Shown: positions 16,893-26,165, numbered from the stretch's first letter. The stretch is DNA of 61,676 nucleotides from an uncultured Candidatus Saccharibacteria bacterium (GCA_938036625.1 CALHQH010000015.1:1-61676), one strand, 5' to 3'. A program made the numbers and translations. Notes: generated by a model not told the origin, from the sequence alone.

Positions 16893-17832
16893 ACCAATCC
16901 AGACACCAGCCTACGACGTTGTCATGATTGGCGCGGGGCCAAGCGCTCTGGCTGCCGCGGTATATACGACGCGTGAGAACCTACAGACGGTATTATATGA
17001 AAAAGCAGTGATTGGTGGTCTGGCAGCGATTACCGATAAGATCGATAACTACCCAGGTTTTGCTGATGGCGTAGCAGGCCTCAACCTCGCCGAGCAGCTG
17101 CAGCGCCAGGCAGAGCGCTTTGGGGCGCAGATTGAGCTGGGTGAGGTATCGAGCCTCCGCAAAGATGGCAATGATACGATTGTGACAGTCGACGGGCAGG
17201 ATGTGCGTGCCCGTGCGGTGTTGATTGCCACTGGCAGTGCATATAACAAGCTTGGTATCCCTGGCGAAGATGCATTGTATGGTCGCGGCGTACACTACTG
17301 TGCAACCTGCGATGGTGCGTTTTATAAAGGCAAGCGACTGGTGGTGATCGGTGGCGGTAATTCTGGCTTGCAAGAGGCGATGTTCTTGACTCGCTTTGCG
17401 GAGCATATCGACCTGCTGGTGCGGAGCACAATCAAAGCGAGTGAGATCCTCCAGACCGACCTGCAGCCCTTTATCGAGCGAGGACAAATTAGCGTCCATC
17501 TCCATACCGAATCGACTGAAATTATAGCAGAGGACGGCAAAGTAACTGGTGTTGCAGCCATCAGTAATGGCCAACCAACTACCTTCGCCTGTGATGGGGT
17601 GTTTGTCTTTGTTGGTCTTAAGCCAAACACTGGCTTTTTGCAGGGTACGCCCGTCCAGCTCGATGAGCGGGGGTTGATTATCACCAATGAGCACCTCGAG
17701 ACGACGATGCCTGGCGTCTTTGCCAGTGGCGATGTGCGTAGTGGCGCAACGATGCAGATCGCGACTGCGGTGGGCGAAGGCGCAACGGCTGCTTTGAGCA
17801 TCCGTGAGTATATTCAGCAGCACAAAGTGTAG
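16873..17832 (+). CDS. trxB: Thioredoxin reductase-like flavoprotein
   Basis: A 319-residue NAD(P)H-dependent FAD enzyme. It has GAGPSALAAAVY for FAD (20-31), the redox pair C143-A-T-C146 (HYCATCDGAFY), a second dinucleotide fold VVIGGGNSGLQEA, and the closing FAD motif VFASGDVR. The length is typical. It reduces thioredoxin for ribonucleotide reduction and disulfide repair. GAGPSA replaces the more common GAGPAG, a mild variation. The ribosome site GGAGGG lies inside the end of the FKBP gene, so the two are co-translated. Confidence 0.95.
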   Translation: MDNTTNKPIQTPAYDVVMIGAGPSALAAAVYTTRENLQTVLYEKAVIGGLAAITDKIDNYPGFADGVAGLNLAEQLQRQAERFGAQIELGEVSSLRKDGNDTIVTVDGQDVRARAVLIATGSAYNKLGIPGEDALYGRGVHYCATCDGAFYKGKRLVVIGGGNSGLQEAMFLTRFAEHIDLLVRSTIKASEILQTDLQPFIERGQISVHLHTESTEIIAEDGKVTGVAAISNGQPTTFACDGVFVFVGLKPNTGFLQGTPVQLDERGLIITNEHLETTMPGVFASGDVRSGATMQIATAVGEGATAALSIREYIQQHKV

Positions 17833-18254
17833 AATAGACAGTATTGGTGTGGGATAGCTAAGAGCCTAAATCTCAAAAATCAGCTCTTGAGTAGCATCTC
17901 CTTTCTATCTAACAAAGTAAAAAAATCAGTCGTAATGGCTGATTTTTTACTCGTGTGAAGAAGTTGATATACCTAGAGAGGTGGTGGCTGTATAGTATCT
18001 TTATAAAAGGAGAGACGTAAGAGCTTCTAGGTAGCTCTCTCGGTATTAATCTTTTCCATCGAAATTAAATTACTATTTCATACAAACTACTTATATACTC
18101 TATTGAATGACGATATGGAGAGATTTAGTGCTGGTGGGATGAGGTACTTTATAAAATAAGTATAATTGCTAACTTACGTATAGTAGACCTACCGCTGCTT
18201 GTTGGATGGCACGGAGGAGGAAGGATTTGTGCTCACACTAGAGTAGTCGTAACT
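17833..18254. other. Intergenic gap, no gene seen
   Basis: A 422-base gap. It contains a small inverted repeat (AAGAGC/GCTCTT, about 17860-17889) and the terminator at 17921-17948. The remaining 300 bases are AT-rich with scattered -10-like boxes but no coding frame or RNA gene that I can support. Confidence 0.5.
17921..17948. terminator. Terminator after trxB
   Basis: A 9-bp stem AAAAATCAG / CTGATTTTT with a 9-base loop and flanking A and T runs. Confidence 0.8.
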
Positions 18255-18953
18255 TTATTGCTCACTATAACGCTGTAGCTCAGCAAGAAACTTATCTGGG
18301 TAGTTGGTCACGACGCCGTCGATGCCGCGCTCGGCAAGCTGCTGCAGGGCGCCTGGGCGATTGACCGTATAGACGTAGGTAAAGAGATTCGACCGACGTG
18401 CAATCTCTATCGCTAGTGGATGTGCATACAAGCGATGAAACCCCACCGCGGTGAAGTCGAGCTTTCGCTGATAGGCCAAGAATGCAAAGGGATTATTGCG
18501 GTGAAGTAGAGCAAGATTGGCCTGAGGCGCAAGCTGCCGAAATTGCCGAAGCTCGCGTACGGAGAATGACGAGAGCAGTACATTATCCCAATCATCTGGC
18601 GATGTGATAGAGCGGGTGAGGAGTTGATGCGTCGGCTCGGCGCTACCATGCCCTTTGAGCTCAATATTGAGTAGCACAACGCCCAAAAAACGGTCTAACA
18701 CTGCTGCGAGTGATGGGATAGGCTGCTCACTGGTGAGGGCCTGCAACTCGGTATACGTCAGGTGGCTGATTGATTCATTTCGGTGGTGGGTGCGCAAAAG
18801 GCGATTATCATGTGCAACCACAGGAACACCGTCGCGCGTCAATCGCACATCTAGCTCAAGCATATCAGCGCCCGCCGCGACACCCGCTGCCATAGCGTCG
18901 ATAGTGTTCTCTGGTGCGAGTCCAGCCGCACCGCGATGACCAATGATTAACAT
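18255..18953 (-). CDS. Glycerophosphodiester phosphodiesterase
   Basis: A 232-residue cytoplasmic-type GDPD of the short TIM-barrel class. The catalytic HRGAAGLAPENT is at residues 7-18, ELDVRLTRDGVPVVAHD gives the metal-binding E and D plus the second His, and LNIELKGHG the later metal ligand. The C-terminal DGVVTNYPD is typical. It hydrolyses deacylated phospholipids to glycerol-3-phosphate and alcohol, a scavenging reaction that fits a cell taking up host lipids. The ATG is nine bases after TATAAT on the minus strand, with no ribosome site. Confidence 0.93.
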   Translation of the reverse strand: MLIIGHRGAAGLAPENTIDAMAAGVAAGADMLELDVRLTRDGVPVVAHDNRLLRTHHRNESISHLTYTELQALTSEQPIPSLAAVLDRFLGVVLLNIELKGHGSAEPTHQLLTRSITSPDDWDNVLLSSFSVRELRQFRQLAPQANLALLHRNNPFAFLAYQRKLDFTAVGFHRLYAHPLAIEIARRSNLFTYVYTVNRPGALQQLAERGIDGVVTNYPDKFLAELQRYSEQ

Positions 18954-18962
18954 ACTAGCAGT

Positions 18963-18968
18963 ATTATA
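18963..18968 (-). promoter_or_regulatory. -10 box, leaderless type, for the GDPD gene
   Basis: TATAAT on the minus strand preceded by TGG, nine bases before the ATG at 18953. Confidence 0.65.
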
Positions 18969-19061
18969 CCATCAAATGGGTTGGTGATGAGAATAATGTG
19001 CTTTCATAGCGAGGCTATACTGCCAGCGCATCTTCTTTTGCTATTACCGAGCAGATTTTGC

Positions 19062-19067
19062 TAAAAT
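19062..19067 (+). promoter_or_regulatory. -10 box of ppa
   Basis: TAAAAT preceded by TGC, with a leader of about 30 bases carrying AAAGGAG. Confidence 0.5.
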
Positions 19068-19100
19068 AAAACAGATAGCAATAGAAAGGAGCTAATACAA

Positions 19101-19631
19101 ATGGCAGATTTTAATAAGGTACTGACGCCCGGCGACGTTGACGCTGGTATTGTCAATGTGGTGGTGGAGATTCCGCAAGGGAGCTACCACAAAATTGAAT
19201 GGGATCGCGACCTAGCAGTGATGAAGCTCGACCGGGTCGAGCCAGCAATCTTTGCCAAGCCAACCAACTATGGTTTTATTCCACAAACCCTAGATGAAGA
19301 TGGCGATGAGCTCGATGCGCTCATCATCACCGATCAACCACTGACGACTGGTGTCGTTTTGGAGGGTAAAGTAATTGGCGTGCTGGAGTTTGTTGACGAT
19401 GACGAAGTGGACGATAAGGTGATCGTTGTACCAGCAGATGACCGTAATACAGGTGATGCAATCAACTCGCTCGAAGATCTCCCTGCTGCAACCCTCAAGC
19501 AAATCGAGCACCACTTTAACCACTATAAGGATCTCAAGAAGCCTGGTACTACTGTAGTGAAGGGCTTTGGTGACGCCGCGCGTGCTAAGCAGATTATTCA
19601 TGAATCTATTGCGCGTTGGAATGAGCGCTAG
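19101..19631 (+). CDS. ppa: Inorganic pyrophosphatase (family I)
   Basis: A 176-residue soluble family I PPase, the normal bacterial size. The signature DEDGDELDALII carries the three metal-binding aspartates. EIPQGSYHKIEWD is the N-terminal active-site strand with the Lys, and HFNHYKDLKK the C-terminal conserved stretch. It hydrolyses PPi released by tRNA charging, DNA synthesis and GalU, pulling those reactions forward. AAAGGAG supports the start. It is monocistronic, ending in a very strong terminator. Confidence 0.97.
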   Translation: MADFNKVLTPGDVDAGIVNVVVEIPQGSYHKIEWDRDLAVMKLDRVEPAIFAKPTNYGFIPQTLDEDGDELDALIITDQPLTTGVVLEGKVIGVLEFVDDDEVDDKVIVVPADDRNTGDAINSLEDLPAATLKQIEHHFNHYKDLKKPGTTVVKGFGDAARAKQIIHESIARWNER

Positions 19632-19646
19632 ATAACGTGTTTAAGC

Positions 19647-19684
19647 AAATACAAAATACCCCACTGGGGTATTTTGTATTTTTA
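19647..19684. terminator. Strong bidirectional terminator after ppa
   Basis: A perfect 16-bp stem (AAATACAAAATACCCC and its complement) with a 3-base loop and T's beyond. It could also stop transcripts from the convergent rel gene. Confidence 0.9.
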
Positions 19685-19895
19685 CTTCAACTTCTAAAAT
19701 TCTCTAGGTTACTATAGAACAGGCGGTACTTGCGGAATGTTGCTTTATCAAGAAAGTCAGAGGCTCGCAGGCTGGTTATCACAATAGGCTACCCACATCT
19801 GTTGGATAATAATGGTGATAGAGGGAGCAAAGTTGCGGCAGATCGATAATTTTAGAGACTTAAGTTAAGATGTGCGTCAATTATCTAACGTTACC

Positions 19896-21470
19896 TCAGT
19901 TATTTTTCTTTGACTTTTTCGAAGCAGCGTCAGGCTTACCGATTGGCATAATTTTATCCGTCAGACTAATCGCACCATTCACAGCCTGGACGCGGATCTT
20001 ATTGAGCTGGAGACGGAGCTTGTCGCGGGCGTGGCTAGTGGTAACGAGCTGTGCCCAACCTGGCTTGGGGTATGAGAGCTTACGAGTAAGGACTTCGATA
20101 ACATCGCCATTCTCAAGTGGCCGCTCAAATGGCTCCATCTTGCCATTGATCCGGAAGCCGTAGGCGTGCTTGGCGATATCAGAGTGGATGGCATAGGCAA
20201 AGTCCAGCGGCAAAGCACCCTCGGGGAGGTTATAAATATCACCCTTGGGAGAAAAGACGAAGATGCGATTGCCAAAGAGATCGATCGATAACTGCTCGCG
20301 AGGGATATCCTCGCCAGCGCGCAGGCGAGCGGCGATTTCTTGCAGTTGCGTAATCCACTGCAGCTGAGCCGGCAGGTTTGACACGCCGCGTTTGGAGTCG
20401 CCTTCGAGGTACTCCTTGCTGTGTTTTTGCTGCTGGTAGTGGAAGCTGGCGGCAAGGCCGCGCTCAGCATACTCGTGCATATCGCGCGTGCGGATCTGGA
20501 ACTCGACGATCTGTTTATTAGGCGTGATGACCGTGGTATGGAGGCTCTGGTAGCCGTTTGGTTTGGGGATGGAAATATAGTCTTTGATGCGAGCAATCAT
20601 CGGTTGATACAGTGAGTGGAGAATGCCCAGCACGAGGTAGCACTCTTCCTTAGTGCGGACAATGATGCGTAGCGCCATGAGGTCGTAGATGTTATCGATA
20701 CTACCGCGCTTTTGCAGCTTGCGATGCAGGCTATAGAGGCTCTTGACCCGCCCATTGATTTCAAACTCAAGCTTCTCATCCTTGAGTGCCCGCTCGACCT
20801 CAAGGCGGACGACGCCAAGCTTGCGAGTGCTTTTGCCCAGGCGCTGCTTCATGACCTTCTCGAGCCGCTTGTATTCTTTGGGGTCAAGGTAGCTAAAGGC
20901 CAGTTCCTCTAGCTCCATCCGCACGCGCCCCATACCCAGCTGGTCAGCCATGGGGGCAAAGACCTCGAGTGTTTCTCGGGCGATCTTTTGCTGCTTCTCG
21001 GGCGACTTGAATTGCAGCGTCTGCATATTGTGCAGCCGGTCGGCCAGCTTGATGATAATGACACGCACGTCCTGTCCCACAGCAATAAGCAGCTTGGTAA
21101 GGTTGTCTTTTGTCTGAGGGAGATAGTGGTCAAGGTCGCGCATACCAGCCCGAGCTTGACTCACCTTCGTCACGCCGTCAACGAGGAAGGATACGTCATG
21201 TCCAAAAAGTGACTCAATGTCATCTAGTGATGTCTCGGTATCCTCGACGGTGTCGTGGAGAATACCCGCGATGATGGTGTCGCTGTCCATCCCCCAGTCG
21301 ATCAAGATAATTGCAACACTTAGCGGATGGGTAATGTAGGGTTCGCCGCTTTTGCGCTTTTGCCCATGGTGGGCTTGGGTGGCAAAGTCGATCGCATGGT
21401 CGATTTCATACAGCTGGTCTTCGCTATAGAGGCCGCGTGCTTTTGTCAGGACGTCTTGTTTGGTCACCAT
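19896..21470 (-). CDS. rel: RelA/SpoT (p)ppGpp synthetase/hydrolase, short form
   Basis: A 524-residue protein. The N-terminal HD hydrolase domain has HHGQKRKSGEPYITHPL and the ILHDTVEDT metal site. The synthetase domain has GRVKSLYSLHRKL and GYQSLHTTVI. A TGS domain (VFSPKGDIYNLPEGALPLDFAYAIHSDI) then ends in a short tail. The C-terminal helical, zinc-finger and ACT domains of long Rel proteins (about 700 or more residues) are missing. Both activities look possible. The ATG at 21470 lies seven bases after TATACT on the minus strand; an in-frame ATG at 21491 lies at or before that box and is unlikely. Confidence 0.95.
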   Translation of the reverse strand: MVTKQDVLTKARGLYSEDQLYEIDHAIDFATQAHHGQKRKSGEPYITHPLSVAIILIDWGMDSDTIIAGILHDTVEDTETSLDDIESLFGHDVSFLVDGVTKVSQARAGMRDLDHYLPQTKDNLTKLLIAVGQDVRVIIIKLADRLHNMQTLQFKSPEKQQKIARETLEVFAPMADQLGMGRVRMELEELAFSYLDPKEYKRLEKVMKQRLGKSTRKLGVVRLEVERALKDEKLEFEINGRVKSLYSLHRKLQKRGSIDNIYDLMALRIIVRTKEECYLVLGILHSLYQPMIARIKDYISIPKPNGYQSLHTTVITPNKQIVEFQIRTRDMHEYAERGLAASFHYQQQKHSKEYLEGDSKRGVSNLPAQLQWITQLQEIAARLRAGEDIPREQLSIDLFGNRIFVFSPKGDIYNLPEGALPLDFAYAIHSDIAKHAYGFRINGKMEPFERPLENGDVIEVLTRKLSYPKPGWAQLVTTSHARDKLRLQLNKIRVQAVNGAISLTDKIMPIGKPDAASKKSKKNN

Positions 21471-21477
21471 AAACCTA

Positions 21478-21483
21478 GTATAT
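21478..21483 (-). promoter_or_regulatory. -10 box, leaderless type, for rel
   Basis: TATACT on the minus strand, seven bases before the ATG at 21470. It decides the start codon. Confidence 0.65.
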
Positions 21484-21574
21484 ACTGCCAAGAAGAAAAG
21501 TGCTATTGCCCTTGATCATTCCACCTGCTATAGTGATGCTTAAATATGCTTATGCTAATGGAGGGAGAAATATA

Positions 21575-21988
21575 ATGAGGCAAAGCAGGGCAGTATGGTG
21601 GATGCAGCGGAGCCAGAAGGGTTTCACGCTCATGGAGCTGATGATCGTCATTGCGATCCTGGGCTTACTCGTAACGCTGTCTATGACGGCGTATTCGGGC
21701 TATCGCCGGCGCTCAGTCGATGTCGCAACGCGCGCAGCAGCCACCAGTGCACTTGAGGCGATCAAGACGCACCACGCCAACGCTAGCGCTAGTGGTGCAA
21801 GCTATAGCACTAACCTCGAGCAAGTCGGCTACCGTCCGCCAAGCGACACAGCTGTACATGTCACGCTGAGCGCCGATGCTACCAAATTCTGTGTTCAAGC
21901 CACCGACCGCCATCTCACCGACATTCGCTACTACGCCACTACTGGCATGGCACGGCCGCAGGCAGGCAGCTGCCCAGCAAATATTTGA
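21575..21988 (+). CDS. Type IV pilin-like protein (prepilin)
   Basis: A 137-residue prepilin. After a basic leader of about 15 residues comes QKGFTLMELMIVIAILGLL, the peptidase-cleaved and methylated N-terminus with the key Glu at +5. The rest is a globular head of about 100 residues with two Cys near the end (FCVQATD and SCPAN) that could form the D-loop disulfide. The ATG at 21575 follows GGAGGG; an earlier in-frame ATG at 21500 would add a non-pilin leader. It would be assembled by a PilB-type ATPase such as that at 36481. Pili in this group aid host attachment and DNA uptake. Confidence 0.9.
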   Translation: MRQSRAVWWMQRSQKGFTLMELMIVIAILGLLVTLSMTAYSGYRRRSVDVATRAAATSALEAIKTHHANASASGASYSTNLEQVGYRPPSDTAVHVTLSADATKFCVQATDRHLTDIRYYATTGMARPQAGSCPANI

Positions 21989-21996
21989 GAATATGA

Positions 21997-22002
21997 TATA
22001 AT
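21997..22002 (+). promoter_or_regulatory. -10 box, leaderless type, for the gene at 22009
   Basis: TATAAT six bases before the ATG, just after the pilin stop codon. Confidence 0.6.
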
Positions 22003-22008
22003 GTAGTT

Positions 22009-22305
22009 ATGTACTTAACCCAGTTGATACGAGACTATGCTAATAAAAACCCTTACCTAACAAGAGCTGACCGAGCAGAAGTGACGCTATATAATGATGC
22101 AGGTGAATGGGCTGTGGCTGTCGAATATATTTGTGCAAGATTGACCGATTATTTAGCAGAAGAACGCAGTGCACTATCTCAGCAAGAATTGGATGAGTTA
22201 GAGTCGTTAGTTGATGCAACGAAAAGTTTGGAAAAGTTTGATGACGATTTCTTAAATGATGTTAAGGAAGTGTCAAATACCTACTCTTCGCGCACGTCAG
22301 TCTAA
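22009..22305 (+). CDS. Small acidic orphan, possibly MafI-like immunity protein
   Basis: A 98-residue acidic helical protein with no signal peptide. The pattern NDAGEWAVAVEYICARL followed by a polar linker and LSQQELDELESLVDA resembles the short immunity proteins of the MafI type (GEW..AlE.lc..L). No toxin gene is adjacent, so if the resemblance holds it would be an orphan immunity protein. The TATAAT box ends six bases before the ATG, with no ribosome site. The family call is tentative; the gene itself looks real. Confidence 0.5.
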   Translation: MYLTQLIRDYANKNPYLTRADRAEVTLYNDAGEWAVAVEYICARLTDYLAEERSALSQQELDELESLVDATKSLEKFDDDFLNDVKEVSNTYSSRTSV

Positions 22306-22375
22306 CACTCCCTCCTTAGCTCTCGCAAACGTGAAAGAACGCCGTCGCCGTCTTTACAACACACGTCAGACGCCG

Positions 22376-22381
22376 TATAAT
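22376..22381 (+). promoter_or_regulatory. -10 box, leaderless type, for the rpe-like gene
   Basis: TATAAT seven bases before the ATG at 22389. It overlaps an alternative ATG at 22380, which therefore cannot be the start on this transcript. Confidence 0.65.
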
Positions 22382-22388
22382 GTCTTGC

Positions 22389-23033
22389 ATGGCTGTCATA
22401 GCACCAATTATTTTGAGTACAAAAACTGATGAATACAAGGCTGCGGTAGAGCATTTTATGCCGTTTGCCAAGCGGGTTCATATTGATATTTCTGATGGCG
22501 TATTTGCGCCCCGTCAAACGGTAGGGATCGGCCAACTGTGGTGGCCTCAGTCATGGACGGTTGATATCCACGCTATGGTGGCGCGCCCTAGCGTGTACGT
22601 TGAGAAACTGATCAAGCTTCGGCCTAGTACAATTATCTTTCATGCCGAAGTCAAAGAGGATTTGATCCCTGTCTTGCAGCAGATCAAACAAGCTGGTATT
22701 CATGCTGGTGTGGCCCTGCAGCGTACGACAGTGCCGGAGACGGTGGCGTCGTATATCGAAACGGCCGACTATGTATCGATCGTCAGTGGTAAGCTGGGTG
22801 AGTTTGGTGGCAAAGCGCGAATGATGCAGCTGGAGAAAATCCGGCTAGTGCGGGCTATTCATCCTCGGGTCGAGATTGGCTGGGATGGTGGCGTGACGGT
22901 GGATAATATCTTCCATATTGCCCAGGGTGGTGCTGACGTGATTAGTGTTGGTGGGGCGATTAACCACGCCAAAGATCCGCAAGCGACGTACAACAAACTC
23001 CTTGCTGAGATGAATCGCCAGAGTGTGATTTAA
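22389..23033 (+). CDS. rpe: Ribulose-phosphate 3-epimerase-like protein
   Basis: A 214-residue TIM barrel. The metal-binding residues of Rpe are kept: HID and the D of SDG (normally HxDxMDG, here Met is Ser), the His of DIHAMV, and the Asp of GWDGGV. The usual PGFGGQ phosphate loop is altered to GEFGGKA, so activity on ribulose-5-phosphate is likely but not certain; a related 3-epimerase substrate is possible. It would supply the non-oxidative pentose phosphate route. The start at 22389 is chosen because TATAAT overlaps the upstream ATG. Confidence 0.8.
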   Translation: MAVIAPIILSTKTDEYKAAVEHFMPFAKRVHIDISDGVFAPRQTVGIGQLWWPQSWTVDIHAMVARPSVYVEKLIKLRPSTIIFHAEVKEDLIPVLQQIKQAGIHAGVALQRTTVPETVASYIETADYVSIVSGKLGEFGGKARMMQLEKIRLVRAIHPRVEIGWDGGVTVDNIFHIAQGGADVISVGGAINHAKDPQATYNKLLAEMNRQSVI

Positions 23034-23047
23034 GCCCCGCGCTATGC

Positions 23048-23053
23048 TACACT
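23048..23053 (+). promoter_or_regulatory. -10 box of uvrB
   Basis: TACACT seven bases before the GTG start. The short gap also contains AAGGAG. Confidence 0.55.
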
Positions 23054-23060
23054 AAGGAGC

Positions 23061-25034
23061 GTGACGCACATACCATTTCAGCTTCGTTCTGTTTATCAAC
23101 CGACCGGTGATCAGCCACAGGCGATCGCTCAGTTAGTTGCTGGTCTGGAGGCGGGCCAGCGCGAGCAAACATTGCTCGGTGCAACCGGTAGTGGTAAGAC
23201 CTTTACGATGGCGAATATTATTGCTCAGCGTGGCGTGCCAACGCTTGTTTTGGCACACAACAAGACGCTCGCGGCGCAGCTCTTTAGTGAGTTCAAACAG
23301 TTCTTTCCAGACAATGAAGTGCACTACTTTGTCAGTTATTTTGATTATTATCAGCCAGAAGCATATATTGCCAGCAGTGATACATATATCGAGAAGGACT
23401 CAGCCATCAATGAGGAGATCGACCGCCTCCGCCATGCGGCGACTGATGCATTACTCACGCGCCGCGATGTGATTATTATCGCCAGTGTGAGCTGTATCTA
23501 TGGCCTTGGTTCGCCAGCCGATTATTATGAGCTATCCGTCACAGTGCGTCAGGGTGAGCGGCGCGTTCAGGATAAATTTTTGCGCCAGCTGATGGATATC
23601 CAATATCATCGCAATGATATCGATTTTGCACGCGGTGCCTTTCGCGTCAAGGGCGATGTAGTCGATGTCTTTCCGGCAGGGCAAGAGACGGCCTATCGGG
23701 TGGAATTTTTTGGAGATGAGGTGGATCGAATTACGCACATCAACCCGCTCACGGGCGAGATCCTCGATGAGCCAGCGGAGTTTACCATCTTTCCGAGTAG
23801 CCACTACGCAACGCCTAAGGAGAAGGTTAAGCAGGCGATTGACCGGATTCGGCAGGAGTATGAGGATCGTGAGCAGTGGTTTGAGGCGCACGGAAAACTG
23901 CTTGAGGCGCAGCGCTTGAGTCAGCGCACCAAGTACGATCTGGAAATGCTCGAGCAGACTGGCTTCGTGAAGGGGATCGAGAACTATAGTCGCTATCTCA
24001 CCAACCGCGAAGCGGGTGAGCAGCCAGCTACCTTGCTCGATTACTTTCCTGACGATTTCTTGATGCTGATCGACGAGAGTCACGTAACCGTCCCCCAAGT
24101 GCGCGCGATGTATAATGGTGACCGCGCTCGCAAAGAAGTGCTGGTGGAGCATGGCTTTCGCTTGCCAAGCGCACTAGACAATCGCCCACTGCGCTTTGAT
24201 GAATTTGATAAGCATATCAACCAAGTGATTTATGTCTCTGCCACCCCTGGCGATTACGAGCTCGAGCGCAGCCCCGCCCCCGCTCAGCAGGTGATTCGCC
24301 CCACTGGCTTACTCGACCCAGAAATTATAGTTCGCCCAACGGAAGGGCAAGTAGATGACCTCATTGCAGAAATTCGCGAGCGTACCAGCCAGCAGCAACG
24401 CGTGCTCGTGACAACGCTCACCAAGCGAATGGCTGAGGATCTCTCTACCTACCTGACAGACCTCGGCATCAAGACGGCCTATATCCACAGCGAGATAGAC
24501 ACGCTCGAGCGAGGCGACATTCTGCGTGATCTGCGCATGGGTCTGTATGATGTCCTGGTGGGGATCAATCTCTTGCGTGAGGGGATCGATTTGCCAGAGG
24601 TCAGCTTGGTGGCGATTATGGATGCCGACAAAGAAGGCTTCCTCCGTAGCGAGCGCAGCCTTATCCAGACAATTGGCCGAGCAGCTCGCCACGTTGAGGG
24701 TAGGGTAATTATGTATGGCGATAGTATCACCGATAGTATGCGCCGAGCGATTGACGAAACCAAACGCCGACGCGAAATTCAGCAGGCATACAATCGCGAA
24801 CATGGCATTACACCGCGTGGTATTAATAAAGCGATCGACGAAGGCCTGCGCTCTATCATCCCACAAAAAGAAGATGACGCGCCCAAACTTGACCTGCGTA
24901 AAATCCCTAAGGACGAATACAAGAGCCTTATCAAAGATCTGACTGGTCAAATGAATCTCGCCAGTGCCAATCTTGAGTTTGAGCGGGCGGCCGAATTGCG
25001 AGATCTGATCGCCGAAGTGAAGAGTAAGTTGTAG
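23061..25034 (+). CDS. uvrB: UvrABC excision nuclease subunit B
   Basis: A 657-residue helicase-like damage-verification subunit, close to the usual 660-680. Walker A GATGSGKT is at 40-47. The beta-hairpin that inserts into DNA is in YFVSYFDYYQPEAYIASSDTYIEKD. DESHVTVPQ is the helicase motif II, and QTIGRAARH is motif VI. The C-terminal UVR domain (LASANLEFERAAELRDLI) binds UvrC. It works with UvrA and UvrC in nucleotide excision repair; neither is in this window. The GTG start follows AAGGAGC and a TACACT box. Confidence 0.98.
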   Translation: MTHIPFQLRSVYQPTGDQPQAIAQLVAGLEAGQREQTLLGATGSGKTFTMANIIAQRGVPTLVLAHNKTLAAQLFSEFKQFFPDNEVHYFVSYFDYYQPEAYIASSDTYIEKDSAINEEIDRLRHAATDALLTRRDVIIIASVSCIYGLGSPADYYELSVTVRQGERRVQDKFLRQLMDIQYHRNDIDFARGAFRVKGDVVDVFPAGQETAYRVEFFGDEVDRITHINPLTGEILDEPAEFTIFPSSHYATPKEKVKQAIDRIRQEYEDREQWFEAHGKLLEAQRLSQRTKYDLEMLEQTGFVKGIENYSRYLTNREAGEQPATLLDYFPDDFLMLIDESHVTVPQVRAMYNGDRARKEVLVEHGFRLPSALDNRPLRFDEFDKHINQVIYVSATPGDYELERSPAPAQQVIRPTGLLDPEIIVRPTEGQVDDLIAEIRERTSQQQRVLVTTLTKRMAEDLSTYLTDLGIKTAYIHSEIDTLERGDILRDLRMGLYDVLVGINLLREGIDLPEVSLVAIMDADKEGFLRSERSLIQTIGRAARHVEGRVIMYGDSITDSMRRAIDETKRRREIQQAYNREHGITPRGINKAIDEGLRSIIPQKEDDAPKLDLRKIPKDEYKSLIKDLTGQMNLASANLEFERAAELRDLIAEVKSKL

Positions 25035-25093
25035 AGCAGTAGCTGAGTGAGCCTACGATCGGCACATGCACAGAGTGTATAATATGATGTAGT

Positions 25094-26074
25094 ATGCCTA
25101 TACGTGATACTCACGCCCTGCCAGAACAGGTGATATATTTTTTGGCAACGATTGATCGTCGACCGAAGTTTATCCGGTGGTCGATTCTTATTGGACTTGC
25201 TATCTGCAACGTTGTATTGCTCTGCCTGCCAGTGATATTCTTTGTCGTTTGTTATTGCATCGTGTTTTGGAGGACGCGTGATTATTACAAAACAGTCGAG
25301 TTTCAAAGTGTCAAACAGAGGCTTGCCAAGCAAATACAAGAATATGACGACTTCAATGCCTTTTTGCCCGAAACAAAGCGCTTTATTCGTCAGCAGCAGT
25401 CGAGGCTTTCGCGTGCGCATGTGAAGAATAGCACACTTACGGTGTATAAAAATGCGCAGCTTGACCCATACCGCTATATTGTCAAATATTTTTTTGCGCA
25501 GCGCACAATAAACGAAGAGACAGTGCAAATACTCGAGCAAATCCTCCAGAAATACGACACAATCAAAAAGACCGAGGAAATACTGCGGAGCGAATACAAC
25601 GAAATTATGGACTTCATTGATGCCAAAATGTACGCTGGAGCCTATATTTTCAAGAAAATGACAATGAAGCAGCTTGGATCGAATACATTACCTAAGTTTG
25701 AAAAGAATTATTTTCTCGTATATTCATTTAAGTACAGTTCGCCCGCCAAGCACAATAACTACTCGTTCGATATTACACTCACAGAGAAAAAGCTCCAGAA
25801 ATTGGCAGAATATCTCAGCCAACAGATAACATATCGCAAATCTGCGCAGTTTCAGCGTCAGCTCATGACACCAAAGCTTAGGCGGTTTATCTTGCGCAGA
25901 GACAATTACGAATGCCAGAAGTGTCATATCTCACGCCAAGATGAGAAGCACCTCTTGCTCGAAGTTGACCATATTGTGCCAGTGTCGAAAGGTGGTATTA
26001 CGACCGAGCAAAATTTGCAAGCGCTCTGCTGGCGCTGCAATCGAGCTAAGAGCGATAAGTTGGAAGTAGCTTAG
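25094..26074 (+). CDS. Membrane-anchored HNH endonuclease
   Basis: A 326-residue protein. Two transmembrane helices close together (about 28-58) are followed by a long helical linker (about 65-240) and a C-terminal HNH domain: RRDNYECQKCHI, then VDHIVPVSKGG, then NLQALCWRCNRAKSDK. The two CxxC pairs form the zinc knuckle, and the His of VDH and Asn of ENL-type motif the active site. The nuclease would lie on the cytoplasmic side if the hairpin is simple. It may process incoming DNA or act in defence; nothing here decides. TATAAT is ten and TATGAT five bases before the ATG. Confidence 0.82.
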   Translation: MPIRDTHALPEQVIYFLATIDRRPKFIRWSILIGLAICNVVLLCLPVIFFVVCYCIVFWRTRDYYKTVEFQSVKQRLAKQIQEYDDFNAFLPETKRFIRQQQSRLSRAHVKNSTLTVYKNAQLDPYRYIVKYFFAQRTINEETVQILEQILQKYDTIKKTEEILRSEYNEIMDFIDAKMYAGAYIFKKMTMKQLGSNTLPKFEKNYFLVYSFKYSSPAKHNNYSFDITLTEKKLQKLAEYLSQQITYRKSAQFQRQLMTPKLRRFILRRDNYECQKCHISRQDEKHLLLEVDHIVPVSKGGITTEQNLQALCWRCNRAKSDKLEVA

Positions 26075-26165
26075 CATTAGCATTGTACCCTGTGCTACCT
26101 ATACTTCTCACTGACGCATTACTCGTTGCTCACTGATATATAGCGATTCCACGCACCGAATGTGG

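Noticed and set aside
16993..17823. A long open frame (276 residues) antisense to thioredoxin reductase
   Set aside because: It lies wholly within trxB on the other strand, has no ribosome site and its product looks like no protein; trxB has all its motifs.
23532..24152. A 206-residue open frame antisense to uvrB
   Set aside because: A shadow of a strongly conserved gene, with no start signals and unnatural composition.
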